DNA of 64,000 nt from Gemmatimonadota bacterium (GTDB lineage Bacteria; Gemmatimonadota; Gemmatimonadetes; Longimicrobiales; Gaopeijiaceae). The notes under the pieces are model-generated. The model was not told the origin of the DNA. It did no database searches and worked only from the letters and a program-made list of their open reading frames with translations. Below, one piece after another: positions 21,001 to 27,532 of this stretch. Made by a program: the position numbers and the translations under genes. Numbering within the stretch: the stretch's first letter is position 1; each line of letters begins with the position of its first letter. The stretch covers positions 1-64,000 of the forward strand of contig JAUIKL010000002.1 of assembly GCA_030430625.1 (NCBI GenBank), given 5' to 3'.

Positions 21001-22092
21001 TTCGTTCGCCGGGCCGAAGACCGAGCGGAGGCCGCGCGCTTCAGCGGCATCACCGGCTTTCGTCGCCGTGCCGTGGGCCTCGACGAGCTCGACCGTAGCG
21101 GGCGAATAACCAGCGTGGTCGTACGCGCGCCGGAGTGCCTTCGCCTGCCCCTCGGGCTGCGGCGCATAGACGCTGCCTCCCTTTCCGTCGGACGAAGCCC
21201 CGAGCCCACGAATCACAGCGTAGATCGTGTCCCCATCGCGCTCCGCATCTTCGAGGCGCCGGATGGCGACCATGCCGACACCCTCACCGATGAGGGTCCC
21301 GTCGGCCTCGTCGGAGAAGGGACGGCAATCTCCCGACGCCGAGAAGGCCGGCGTCTTGGAGAAGCACATGTACATCAGGATGTCGTTGAGTGCGTCGACA
21401 CCACCCGCCAACACCATGTCGCTGTCACCGAGGTACAGCTCGTGCAGTCCGGCCTGGAGGGCGGAGATCGAACTCGCACACGCGGCGTCGGTGACGAAGT
21501 TGGATCCACCGAGGTCGAGGCGATTCGCGATCCGTCCCGCGACCACGTTGCCGAGGAGTCCCGGGAAGGTGCTCTCCTGCCAGGGCTGGTAATGGTCCTT
21601 GATCCGCTGGATGATCTCCTGGACCCGGCTCTCCGGAAGTCCGGCCTCACGCAGGGCGTTCCGCCAGATCGGATGCTGAAGGCGTGAGCCCATCTCGACG
21701 ACGAGTTCGGTCGACGAGGCGACACCGAGGATGACACTCGTGCGGCTGTGGTCGGCGTGGCTTCCGAAGCGACCCGCGTCCTCGAGGACGCGCTTGGCCG
21801 CGATCAGGGCGATCAACTGCGCCGTGTCGGTGGCCGGGATCGTCGTCGGGGGGAGGCCGTACTCCATCGGGTTGAAGGAGATCGGGTTCAGATACCCGCC
21901 CCGCTTCGCGTACGTCATGTCCGGAGCGCTCGGATCCGGATCGTAGTAGTCCTCGATCAGCCATGCGTGCGGTGGAACGTCCGTCAGGCGGTCCGTGGCG
22001 GAGACGATGTCTCGCCAGAAACCCGCGAGGTCGTGGCTCCCCGCGAACAGGGAGCTCATTCCGACGATGGCAATAGGAGGAGATGTGGACAT
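15001..22092 (-). CDS. pfaA: PUFA synthase subunit PfaA (KS-MAT-5xACP-KR-DH-like)
   Basis: Multidomain protein of 2363 residues. Domains in order: ketosynthase (about 1-455; active Cys205 in 'DAACASS'); malonyl-CoA acyltransferase (about 565-880; Ser671 in 'GHSFGE'); an Ala/Pro-rich linker; five acyl carrier domains (about 1110-1580), each with 'LGIDSIKQVEIL' carrying the phosphopantetheine serine; a ketoreductase (about 1800-2110; 'SGGARGVTASS', 'SAYAAANEVLNK'); and a C-terminal region of about 230 residues resembling the dehydratase-like end of myxobacterial PfaA homologues. It loads malonyl units, condenses them and reduces the keto group. It starts 24 bases after the pfaD stop and ends 23 bases before the pfaC start. 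It should need the phosphopantetheinyl transferase at 7458. The product chain length cannot be read from the sequence. Confidence 0.95.
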   Translation of the reverse strand: MSTSPPIAIVGMSSLFAGSHDLAGFWRDIVSATDRLTDVPPHAWLIEDYYDPDPSAPDMTYAKRGGYLNPISFNPMEYGLPPTTIPATDTAQLIALIAAKRVLEDAGRFGSHADHSRTSVILGVASSTELVVEMGSRLQHPIWRNALREAGLPESRVQEIIQRIKDHYQPWQESTFPGLLGNVVAGRIANRLDLGGSNFVTDAACASSISALQAGLHELYLGDSDMVLAGGVDALNDILMYMCFSKTPAFSASGDCRPFSDEADGTLIGEGVGMVAIRRLEDAERDGDTIYAVIRGLGASSDGKGGSVYAPQPEGQAKALRRAYDHAGYSPATVELVEAHGTATKAGDAAEARGLRSVFGPANEEGRAWCALGSVKSQIGHTKAAAGSAGLIKTALALHHKVLPPTLKVSKPNTQLGLDDGPLYINTLTRPWIRGSAHPRRASVSSFGFGGSNFHVTLEEYTGPGKVADKLRAWPDELVVLSAATEAELRTQLTELRGQLAEGHALSRIAHLAAESFDASALVRVAIVVSSEEELAAKAERVVGAIDGAALAELTDPDISVGIGSPQRGKVAFLFPGQGSQYVGMGGSAAITFDEARRVWDTAVDLPAFEGDRLDHAVFPPPAFGDDTKKSQQAALTAMHVAQPAIAAVSLGYLGVMQKLGLEPDAVAGHSFGELSALAAAGRIDLEELLPTARRRGELMAEAAASNEGAMIAVRTDAATVAEHIDAGSGVVIANDNAPNEVVLAGAVDAVEAMAKKLKAAGLSSIRLPVASAFHSEIVADSCEPFHQHLGSVSWKPGSVDVYANKTATVYPQDDGDARRLLADQLSSPVRFREMVEAMHEAGVTHFVEVGPGTVLTKLVGRCLGDRAHVAVALDDKKTQGLRAFWRGLGRLAAEGFQLNLTSLSEGYRIPEAPAEKKPFEIMITGFNHDRPYPPAEGAAGVAPPNPEVPEVAAPAASTPSAPAAPAPTPVSPAAHAAAPAHAAPLHATTVPAAADSASVMHVHQVTIEAHRRYQELMAQSHRAFLDMAGQALQQVGGQPAGASTAFSAPAAHQPVYTPPAAPAPVARPEPVAQPAPVTPLVPAPTPPAPEPVAAPAPVPAALAAVAPAVDVTAMALEVVSAKTGYPVEMLNLDMEMEAGLGIDSIKQVEILSELQERIPGVPEIAPSELAELRTLRDVADKLSAATPALAAPAAVAPVAAAPTAPSVDVTAMALEVVSEKTGYPVEMLNLDMEMEAGLGIDSIKQVEILSELQERIPGVPEIAPSELAELRTLRDVADKLGAAAPSTPAAAPVAAPAAAQATPGVDVTALALEVVSEKTGYPVEMLDLDMEMEAGLGIDSIKQVEILSELQERVPGMPEIAPSELAELRTLRDVADKLGSAAPSTPAGAPVAAAAAAPAAAGLDVTALALEVVSEKTGYPVEMLDLDMEMEAGLGIDSIKQVEILSELQERVPGMPEIAPSELAELRTLRDVADKLGGGAAPAPAAPAVPAAALAAAAPAPAGDADMTALALEVVAEKTGYPVEMLDLDMEMEAGLGIDSIKQVEILSELQERVPGMPEIAPSELAELRTLRDVADKLSGGSTPAPAAAPAAPAAPPVVETPPAPPVAEAEPVAPSGAIVDDPTAITAFVPTIVPELRPGFGLGAIRPGSSIEITSEHADLAEALRAELSGRGVEATVVDVPSASARGVICLAALADGVDADRATEVHQRAIQAARMVAQHPVVGERLFVTVQSTGGDFGLAGDPGSGAWGAGVAGVVKTAAREWPGASVKAIDVASVDGSAEEIVDELFLGGPALEVGIDAEGSRSVVRIQPLPRSGDRGPALDPGSVLIVSGGARGVTASSVARLAEQWKLKLALLGRSALAEWPEGVPLTTDSVKITGALAAAANQRGETVDFAAMQKQAHSLAASAEVRMTLADFESRGIEAMYVSADVSNTEQVSEAVDHVRQTWGSVDGIVHGAGVLRDKALEDMTPDRVADVFAPKVTGLQVLLEATKEDPIQVIALFSSIAARAGNAGQSAYAAANEVLNKVAASEAQRRGAWCRVRSYNWGPWAGGMVDAGLAAHFEKQGISLLGVDAGAQFFVDELGLEGAGVERVVLAAPSFPGDRLTLTFPPETASEAAGEGAQSARLAPAMVADFALRLGQALKPVESMRMFLEDFVISKPGEDTDPSEGGHTVDVVPIEGAVPGYRLVFKDASGETHHETAVRYSENGATPPPSVPSGGLEPWPFEAEAAYVLLGNTSEFRSIVDLEGVSEEGGMALLRSASLEWRPKMFARGFDPAAFEGLLQLGELWTHQKAGAMEKIASMGQMVVHHLESIPEQLRSAFRARKTERGTLFDFILATEEGDLVAELREVRFDAPSA
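17355..18766 (-). repeat. five tandem acyl-carrier-domain repeats within pfaA
   Basis: Five copies with a period of about 290-305 bases. Each encodes a near-identical carrier domain (MEMEAGLGIDSIKQVEILSE core) followed by an Ala/Pro-rich spacer of variable length. Identity is highest in the carrier core, and copies 3, 4 and 5 share longer identical DNA blocks than copies 1 and 2. Multiple tandem carriers are a hallmark of PUFA synthases, where their number influences product titre. Confidence 0.95.
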
Positions 22093-22116
22093 CGATCTAT
22101 CTCGAAAGAGACGTGT

Positions 22117-23754
22117 TCATCGTAGGAGGCGCGGCGCGAACACCGCGTCTCCGGGCGAAAGGGGCACCCCCGCCAGACGGAGCTGATGGGCTCTCGTCAG
22201 GTGTGCGGCGCCCTCCAGGAGGTTGAGGCCGATCTGAACGACCGTCCGGCTCTCCACGGGCTCGAGGAAACTCCCACGAACCCAGTCGTTGAAGGCACCC
22301 ATGGCAGGGCCACACCAGATCTGGTAGTCGGCCCTTCGCGCCTGGTCTCCCGAGCGCGCCCACTGGGCACCCATGAAGAGGTACCAGCGGAAGACGAGCG
22401 CCATCTTGTGCTTCGGATCGGACTGTGCCTTCGCCAGCTCGGGCGGATTGCGCTCGGCGAAGAAGGCGGCGGTCTCGTCCCAGATGTCGGACACTGAGCG
22501 ACCGAGAACCTTCTGCTCCAGCTCGACCCGCTCCGCCTCGGGCATCGCCTCGAGCGAGGGGTACGTCCGGTAGATCCGGTACAGCTCTTTGCCGCGCTGC
22601 GCGAAGAGTGTCCCGCGTTTGAGGACCTGGACCTCGACGCCGAGCTCGAACATGTCGGCGGCCGGGGCCATGGCCACGTCGGTCATCGACGCCTGAGCGA
22701 GCATGCGTCGACCGTCCTCCGAGAGCGCCGACTCGACCGCCGCCTGGTTCACCGAACCGGTCACGACGAAGGCCGCACCGGCCGCGAAGGCGGACACCAG
22801 TGCACCCGGGGTGCCAAGTCCACCGCCGACCCCGATGCGGGGACGCTCGGCGTACCCGTGCTCGGCTCGAACCTCTTCGGCCAGCTGGATGATGCGCGGC
22901 AGAAGGACCGGGAGCGGACGGTTGTCCGTGTGCCCGCCCGAGTCGGCTTCGACCGTGATATCGCCCGCCACGGGGATCTCCCGCGCCAGCGCGGCCTCGT
23001 CGGCCGTGAGTCGTCCCGCCTCGACCAGGGGACGGAGCATCGACTCCGGCGCCGGGGAGAGAAAAGGACGAGCGACTTCGACCCGAGAGATCTTGGCGAA
23101 GATGTGCGTCCGCCGCTGAACCCGGCCGTCGGCGCCCCGCGTCAGCCCCTTGGCGGCCAGGTAGACGATGGCCGGCTGCAGACGCATGAATGCCGACGCG
23201 GAGATGTTGGTGACGCCGCGCTCGATCATGAGGTCGGCGAAGTCCATCTCCATGTGGGATTCCTGCGGAGAATGGATGAGGTTCGAGCCCCAGTTCCGCA
23301 CGCCCGGCCCGAGCTGGCCCTGGATCTTCTCGATGGCCTCCCGAACGGTCGGCATCGTCAGGCCGGCACTACCGAAGAACGCCATCATGCCGGCGCGCGC
23401 AGCCGCGATGACCATGTCCGCGCTGGCGATCCCTCGGGCCATCTCACCGACGACGTACGGGAACCGGCAGCCGTGCGCCGTGGCGAACGAGCGATCACCC
23501 AGCCACTCCGGGTACACAGGCGGCAGTACGCCGACGAGTGCCTCGTCCGAACCGATCCCGCCGAGGGGCCCGCCACCGGTATCGAGCGCAGCGGCCCGGG
23601 TGCCGTGCGGACCGCCGATCAGCGCCACCGGGGCGCGAACGGACACACCCGCAGGACCGAGTGTGGGAGAGGATGAAGCAGACATCGTTGCGCCGGAGAC
23701 GGACGCTGGGCCGGTGGCATGAGCTCCCGCGCCTGCGATCGTTCGTCCGTGCAT
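22117..23754 (-). CDS. pfaD: PUFA synthase trans-acting enoyl reductase PfaD
   Basis: Protein of 545 residues, an FMN-dependent TIM-barrel enoyl reductase of the 2-nitropropane dioxygenase-like PfaD family. It reduces selected double bonds on carrier-bound intermediates in trans. Recognisable segments are 'GMMAFFGSAGL', 'GSNLIHSPQESHMEMDFADL', 'GGGLGTPGALVSAFAAGA' (flavin phosphate site) and 'FRWYLFMGAQWA'. The ATG at 23754 has a GAGGAG ribosome binding site, so I keep the first start; an internal ATG after 23 residues is the alternative. It is the first gene of the synthase operon, an order (ER, then PfaA, then PfaC) that I recall from myxobacterial pfa1-pfa2-pfa3. Confidence 0.93.
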   Translation of the reverse strand: MHGRTIAGAGAHATGPASVSGATMSASSSPTLGPAGVSVRAPVALIGGPHGTRAAALDTGGGPLGGIGSDEALVGVLPPVYPEWLGDRSFATAHGCRFPYVVGEMARGIASADMVIAAARAGMMAFFGSAGLTMPTVREAIEKIQGQLGPGVRNWGSNLIHSPQESHMEMDFADLMIERGVTNISASAFMRLQPAIVYLAAKGLTRGADGRVQRRTHIFAKISRVEVARPFLSPAPESMLRPLVEAGRLTADEAALAREIPVAGDITVEADSGGHTDNRPLPVLLPRIIQLAEEVRAEHGYAERPRIGVGGGLGTPGALVSAFAAGAAFVVTGSVNQAAVESALSEDGRRMLAQASMTDVAMAPAADMFELGVEVQVLKRGTLFAQRGKELYRIYRTYPSLEAMPEAERVELEQKVLGRSVSDIWDETAAFFAERNPPELAKAQSDPKHKMALVFRWYLFMGAQWARSGDQARRADYQIWCGPAMGAFNDWVRGSFLEPVESRTVVQIGLNLLEGAAHLTRAHQLRLAGVPLSPGDAVFAPRLLR

Positions 23755-23867
23755 GTACTCCTCGATTCGGGACCTAGCTGCGAAACCCGTCGACCCTCTG
23801 CCGAGGCAGGTGATCGACGGGACGACTAAAGTAACGGAATCGTGCTTCCGAAGGCGAAAACTAGGCC

Positions 23868-23884
23868 TCGGGAGGGGCTCCCGA
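23868..23884 (-). terminator. possible terminator after the DUF1028 gene
   Basis: A perfect 7-base stem (TCGGGAG/CTCCCGA) with a 3-base loop lies just past the stop of the DUF1028 gene. On the minus strand it is followed after six bases by TTTT. On the plus strand a run of five T follows after four bases. The rest of the 139-base gap up to pfaD must hold the pfa operon promoter, but I could not fix -35 and -10 boxes with confidence. Confidence 0.4.
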
Positions 23885-23893
23885 CAGCGTTTT

Positions 23894-24973
23894 TCAACGG
23901 CGAACCCGAGTCAGCTCGCGAATGGCCGCCCGCAGCGTTTCCGCCTTACCGGCCTGTTCGAGATCCGCCCACATCATCTCGACGAGCGCAGCGTCCACGA
24001 AACCGGGAGGCGTGCCACCCGAGCCGGCGTGGGACAGTCCCTTCTCCATCCGGTACTGATCGACCGCGCGCGCCACGGCGTCGTTGAACACGTTCGCGTC
24101 CCGATCGCGCTCCAGTTCGGCGTCGGGGTCACCGAAATGTCCGAGGGCGTGCATGATCATCTTGACCTGCCAGACATCGTTCCCCGAGGGCTGCGAGAGC
24201 TCCCGGAAGCCGAGCGTCCCGGACACCTTGTCGTACACTCGTCGAAGCTCGGCCACGGGGGTCTGGTGCTCACAGACGTTGATGTGAACCGTCTGTCCGT
24301 CCGCTCGGCGGGCCATGCCCTCCCGGGGGTCGGCCACGATCACGGCCGCCGACTGGAGTCGACCAACTCGGCGATCCCCACCCTCCACCTGCCCGGCCAT
24401 CAACGCCTCGATGAGCCGGTCGGCCAGGTGGCGATTCGACCCCTCGCTCGCCTCGAACGCCTCGGCCACGGCATCGACCACCTCCGGACCGACGAGCACG
24501 TTTCCCTGTGCGGCGTAATTCGGGCCGGACCGGTGACCGGCCCACGCTCCGGGGCCCGACCCCGTGTGCTGGGCCGCTCGGCCGTCGACCGAGACGACGC
24601 CGACCTGTCGACGATCGCGACCCTCGTCCTCACCCACCGCCCGAGCCAGCGCGTCGACGGGGGACATCCCCGACTCGAGGTAGTCGAGAAGCTCCTGCCC
24701 GTACTCGGTCCGGGTAGACGCCTGTGTGGCCACCGCTCCCACACCCGCTCTCACCCATGGGACCCCGTTACCGACGCACGCCACGCGCGTCGTGACCGCG
24801 ACGCCCGACTCACCGGTTTGCGGGTCGACAGCCGCGATCGAGAAGGTGTGGAAGACCAGGTCGTCTCCCCACGAGACCGGTTCCTGTGACGACAAGGGCG
24901 CACAGATGACGGCGAACGCGCCCAGCGCGAGGTGCAGGCCCCTGGGGCCGTGGGGACGTGTCGCGAGTGCCAT
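23894..24973 (-). CDS. DUF1028 (Ntn-hydrolase-like) secreted protein
   Basis: Protein of 359 residues. The ATG at 24973 has a CCGGAG ribosome binding site and begins a signal peptide ending near 'VICAPLSSQ'. The mature start 'FHTFSIAAVDPQTGESGVAVTTR' and 'WVRAGVGAVATQASTRTEYG' are typical of DUF1028, a domain with an Ntn-hydrolase-like fold. 'GGDRRVGRLQSAAVIVA' also fits. The C-terminal third ('MIMHALGHFGDPDAELERD') resembles the small extra domain often found on this family. No substrate is known. It is divergent from the SPFH gene and followed by a short hairpin. Confidence 0.85.
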   Translation of the reverse strand: MALATRPHGPRGLHLALGAFAVICAPLSSQEPVSWGDDLVFHTFSIAAVDPQTGESGVAVTTRVACVGNGVPWVRAGVGAVATQASTRTEYGQELLDYLESGMSPVDALARAVGEDEGRDRRQVGVVSVDGRAAQHTGSGPGAWAGHRSGPNYAAQGNVLVGPEVVDAVAEAFEASEGSNRHLADRLIEALMAGQVEGGDRRVGRLQSAAVIVADPREGMARRADGQTVHINVCEHQTPVAELRRVYDKVSGTLGFRELSQPSGNDVWQVKMIMHALGHFGDPDAELERDRDANVFNDAVARAVDQYRMEKGLSHAGSGGTPPGFVDAALVEMMWADLEQAGKAETLRAAIRELTRVRR

Positions 24974-25044
24974 GGTGTCTCCGGCAATGAAGAAGGTCGA
25001 GACCACTTTCGTAGCCCGAACGAAGTAACAGCGAAGGTAAGGTG

Positions 25045-25063
25045 CCGACACTATGTTTGTCGG
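25045..25063. promoter_or_regulatory. small dyad in the divergent DUF1028/SPFH region
   Basis: CCGACA and TGTCGG are perfect inverted repeats separated by 7 bases, about 60 bases before the SPFH start and 70 bases before the DUF1028 start. The position suits a repressor or activator site, but a 6-base dyad can arise by chance in GC-rich DNA. Confidence 0.25.
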
Positions 25064-25121
25064 AGCCAGCGCCGGGCACACGGCGCGTCACGAGGCAGCC
25101 ACACGGAGGAGGACCCCGGCC

Positions 25122-26246
25122 ATGGGCCTGTTCGACAAGATTCGCGGCGAGCTGATCGACATCATCGAGTGGACCGACTCGAGTCCCAACACGCTCGTCT
25201 GGCGGTTCCCCCGTCACAACAACGAAATCAAGAACGGCGCCCAACTGACCGTTCGCGAAGGCCAGACCGCGGTCTTCATCGACGAGGGCACGATCGCCGA
25301 CGTCTTCGGGCCCGGGATGTACGACCTCGAGACGGAGAACCTCCCGATCCTCTCGACGCTCAAGGGGTGGAAGCACGGCTTCGAAAGCCCCTTCAAGGCC
25401 GAGGTCTACTTCGTGAACATGCGGCAGTTCACGGATCAGAAGTGGGGCACGAAGAACCCCGTCACGATGCGCGACCCCGAGTTCGGCCCCGTTCGGGTCC
25501 GGGCCTTCGGAACGTACGCGATGCGCGTGGCCGATCCGGGAACCTTCCTCAAGGAGATCGTCGGGACCGACGGCCACTTCACGACCGAGGATGTCACCGA
25601 CCAGGTCCGCAACGTCCTCGTCTCCCGTTTCTCCGATGCGATGGCTTCGTCGGGCATCCCTGTCCTCGACATGGCGGCCAACTACGACGAGTTGGGCAAC
25701 ACGCTCGGGGATCGGGTCTCGGACGACATGGCAGGGTACGGGATCCAGGTCACGACCCTCCTCGTCGAGAACATCTCCCTGCCCCCGGCCGTCGAGGAAG
25801 CCCTCGACAAGCGCACCAGCATGGGTGTGATCGGCGACCTCGACCGATACCAGAAGTTCCAGACCGCCGAGGCCATCGGAGACATGGCCAAGCAGGACGG
25901 TGGTGGCGGTGGCATGATGGCCGGCGGTATGGGGGCGGGGATGGGCTTCGCGATGGCCAATCAGATCGGGAATCAGATGAGCCAGCCGACCCAGGGCCAG
26001 GCTCCCGCACAGGGTGGCGCCGCTCCGCCCCCCCTGCCCCAGAGCCCGAAGTTCTTCGCGGCGATCGGGGGTCAGCAGGCCGGCCCGTTCGACGCCGCCG
26101 CCCTGGCACAGCAGATCGCGTCCGGCGCCGTGACGCGTGAGACGCTCGTCTGGACCGACGGCATGGCCGACTGGGCCGCGGCCGGCAGCGTGGACGCGGT
26201 GGCCAGCATGTTCGGGAGCACCCCTCCGCCTCTGCCGGGATCCTGA
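25122..26246 (+). CDS. SPFH/band-7 protein (YdjI-like) with C-terminal GYF_2 domain
   Basis: Protein of 374 residues. The ATG at 25122 has a strong GGAGGAGG ribosome binding site; the track start is upstream of it. Residues about 20-240 form an SPFH (band 7) domain of the YdjI 'virion core protein' type ('MGLFDKIRGELIDIIEWTD', 'NNEIKNGAQLTVREGQTAVF'). A Gly/Met-rich linker ('GGGGGMMAGGMGAGMGF') follows. The last 55 residues ('FFAAIGGQQAGPFDAAALAQ') are a GYF_2/DUF4339 domain, a peptide-binding fold. No membrane segment is evident. The zinc-ribbon membrane protein follows after 31 bases; Bacillus subtilis has the comparable pair ydjG/ydjI next to a PspA protein in a membrane-stress context. 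Confidence 0.85.
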   Translation: MGLFDKIRGELIDIIEWTDSSPNTLVWRFPRHNNEIKNGAQLTVREGQTAVFIDEGTIADVFGPGMYDLETENLPILSTLKGWKHGFESPFKAEVYFVNMRQFTDQKWGTKNPVTMRDPEFGPVRVRAFGTYAMRVADPGTFLKEIVGTDGHFTTEDVTDQVRNVLVSRFSDAMASSGIPVLDMAANYDELGNTLGDRVSDDMAGYGIQVTTLLVENISLPPAVEEALDKRTSMGVIGDLDRYQKFQTAEAIGDMAKQDGGGGGMMAGGMGAGMGFAMANQIGNQMSQPTQGQAPAQGGAAPPPLPQSPKFFAAIGGQQAGPFDAAALAQQIASGAVTRETLVWTDGMADWAAAGSVDAVASMFGSTPPPLPGS

Positions 26247-26277
26247 TCCGGACGAACGGAAGACCGGGGGAGGGGCG

Positions 26278-27369
26278 GTGACCGAAGGTGTGCGGCAGTT
26301 CCCGTGCGAGACGTGCGGGGCCAATGTCGCGTTCGCGCCGGGGAAGGACGCGCTCGAGTGTCCCTATTGCGGTACGGTCACGCACATTCCCGACACGGGC
26401 GACGCCATCGAAGAGCAGGCGTTCGACGTCTTCTCGATCGACTCCCTGGCCGAAGGGGCGGAAACCGAGGAGGTGACCTCGGTCCAGTGTTCGTCGTGCG
26501 CGGCGCTCGTCGAGCCCTCTCCCACCCACGAGGCGTTCGCCTGTCCCTACTGCGGGGCGAACATCGTCACGACGGAGCGCTCCCAGCGCCTCCTCAAGCC
26601 TCAGGCCGTGCTGCCCTTCGCGATCGGGAGCGCCGAAGCCCACGAGAAGTTCCGGTCGTGGATCGGCAAGCTCTGGTTCGCACCGAACGCACTGAAGCGT
26701 CTCGCCGAACTGGACGGACGACTCAAGGGCCTGTACGCCCCGTACTGGACGTACGACGCCGACACCTCGTCCCGATACAGCGGGATGCGCGGCGACGACT
26801 ACTACGTCACCCGGACGCGGACCGTCCAGCGTGACGGGAAGTCCGTCACCGAGACGTATCAGGAGAGAAAGACCCGTTGGCGCCCGGCAGCGGGGCACGT
26901 CGCCAGGATCTTCGACGACGTCCTCGTCGTCGGCTCGGAGTCGCTCCCGCGTGACCTGGCCGAGGAACTCGAGCCGTGGGACCTCCAGAATCTGAAGAGC
27001 TACGCCGACGAGTACCTCTCGGGCTTCACCGCCGAACGCTACCAGATCGACGTGAAGCGCGGGTGGACACGTGCAACCGAACGGATGGACGCGGTGATCC
27101 GATCCGATGTCCGGCGGGACATCGGCGGCGACCACCAGAAGATCACGACGCTGCACACGCGGCACGACAACGTGACCTTCAAGCATATCCTGCTGCCGAT
27201 GTGGATTTGTTCGTACCGGTATCAGCAGAAGATCTATCGCTTCCTGGTGAACGCCCGAACGGGCGAGATCCAGGGAGAACGCCCGTGGAGTTGGGTCAAG
27301 ATCACCCTCGCCGTGATCGCGGCCGTACTCCTCGTCTCCGTGCTCGTCATCGTGTTCAGGGATCGCTGA
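26278..27369 (+). CDS. double zinc-ribbon protein with C-terminal membrane anchor (YdjG-like)
   Basis: Protein of 363 residues from a GTG at 26278 preceded by GGGGGAGG; the track ORF begins further upstream inside the SPFH gene. Two four-cysteine zinc ribbons stand near the N-terminus ('CETCGAN...CPYCGT' and 'CSSCAAL...CPYCGAN'). A middle domain of about 230 residues rich in Trp, Tyr and Arg ('GLYAPYWTYDADTSSRYSG') follows, then one membrane helix ('ITLAVIAAVLLVSVLVIVF') at the very end. This matches proteins annotated as TFIIB-type zinc ribbon or YdjG. It probably holds the SPFH partner at the membrane (inference from pairing). Confidence 0.78.
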   Translation: MTEGVRQFPCETCGANVAFAPGKDALECPYCGTVTHIPDTGDAIEEQAFDVFSIDSLAEGAETEEVTSVQCSSCAALVEPSPTHEAFACPYCGANIVTTERSQRLLKPQAVLPFAIGSAEAHEKFRSWIGKLWFAPNALKRLAELDGRLKGLYAPYWTYDADTSSRYSGMRGDDYYVTRTRTVQRDGKSVTETYQERKTRWRPAAGHVARIFDDVLVVGSESLPRDLAEELEPWDLQNLKSYADEYLSGFTAERYQIDVKRGWTRATERMDAVIRSDVRRDIGGDHQKITTLHTRHDNVTFKHILLPMWICSYRYQQKIYRFLVNARTGEIQGERPWSWVKITLAVIAAVLLVSVLVIVFRDR

Positions 27370-27436
27370 GCCCCCGGAACGCAGGGAACACGGGAAACAC
27401 CACCGGCCGAGCCCGGTACCACGTGAGCACGCTTGT

Positions 27437-27454
27437 TCAGGAGGTCCCTCCTGA
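27437..27454. promoter_or_regulatory. perfect 8-base dyad upstream of the beta-propeller genes
   Basis: TCAGGAGG and CCTCCTGA are perfect inverted repeats with two bases between them, in the 163-base gap before the first of three secreted propeller genes. It has no T-run after it, so an operator or an RNA hairpin hiding an SD-like sequence is more likely than a terminator. The rest of the gap shows nothing I can name. Confidence 0.4.
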
Positions 27455-27532
27455 GCATGGTATCGACTTCGAGAACGGTGGGCGCTCGATCCCCCGCCAG
27501 TCCACCCGTCCACTGTAGGAAGGAACGCAGGA

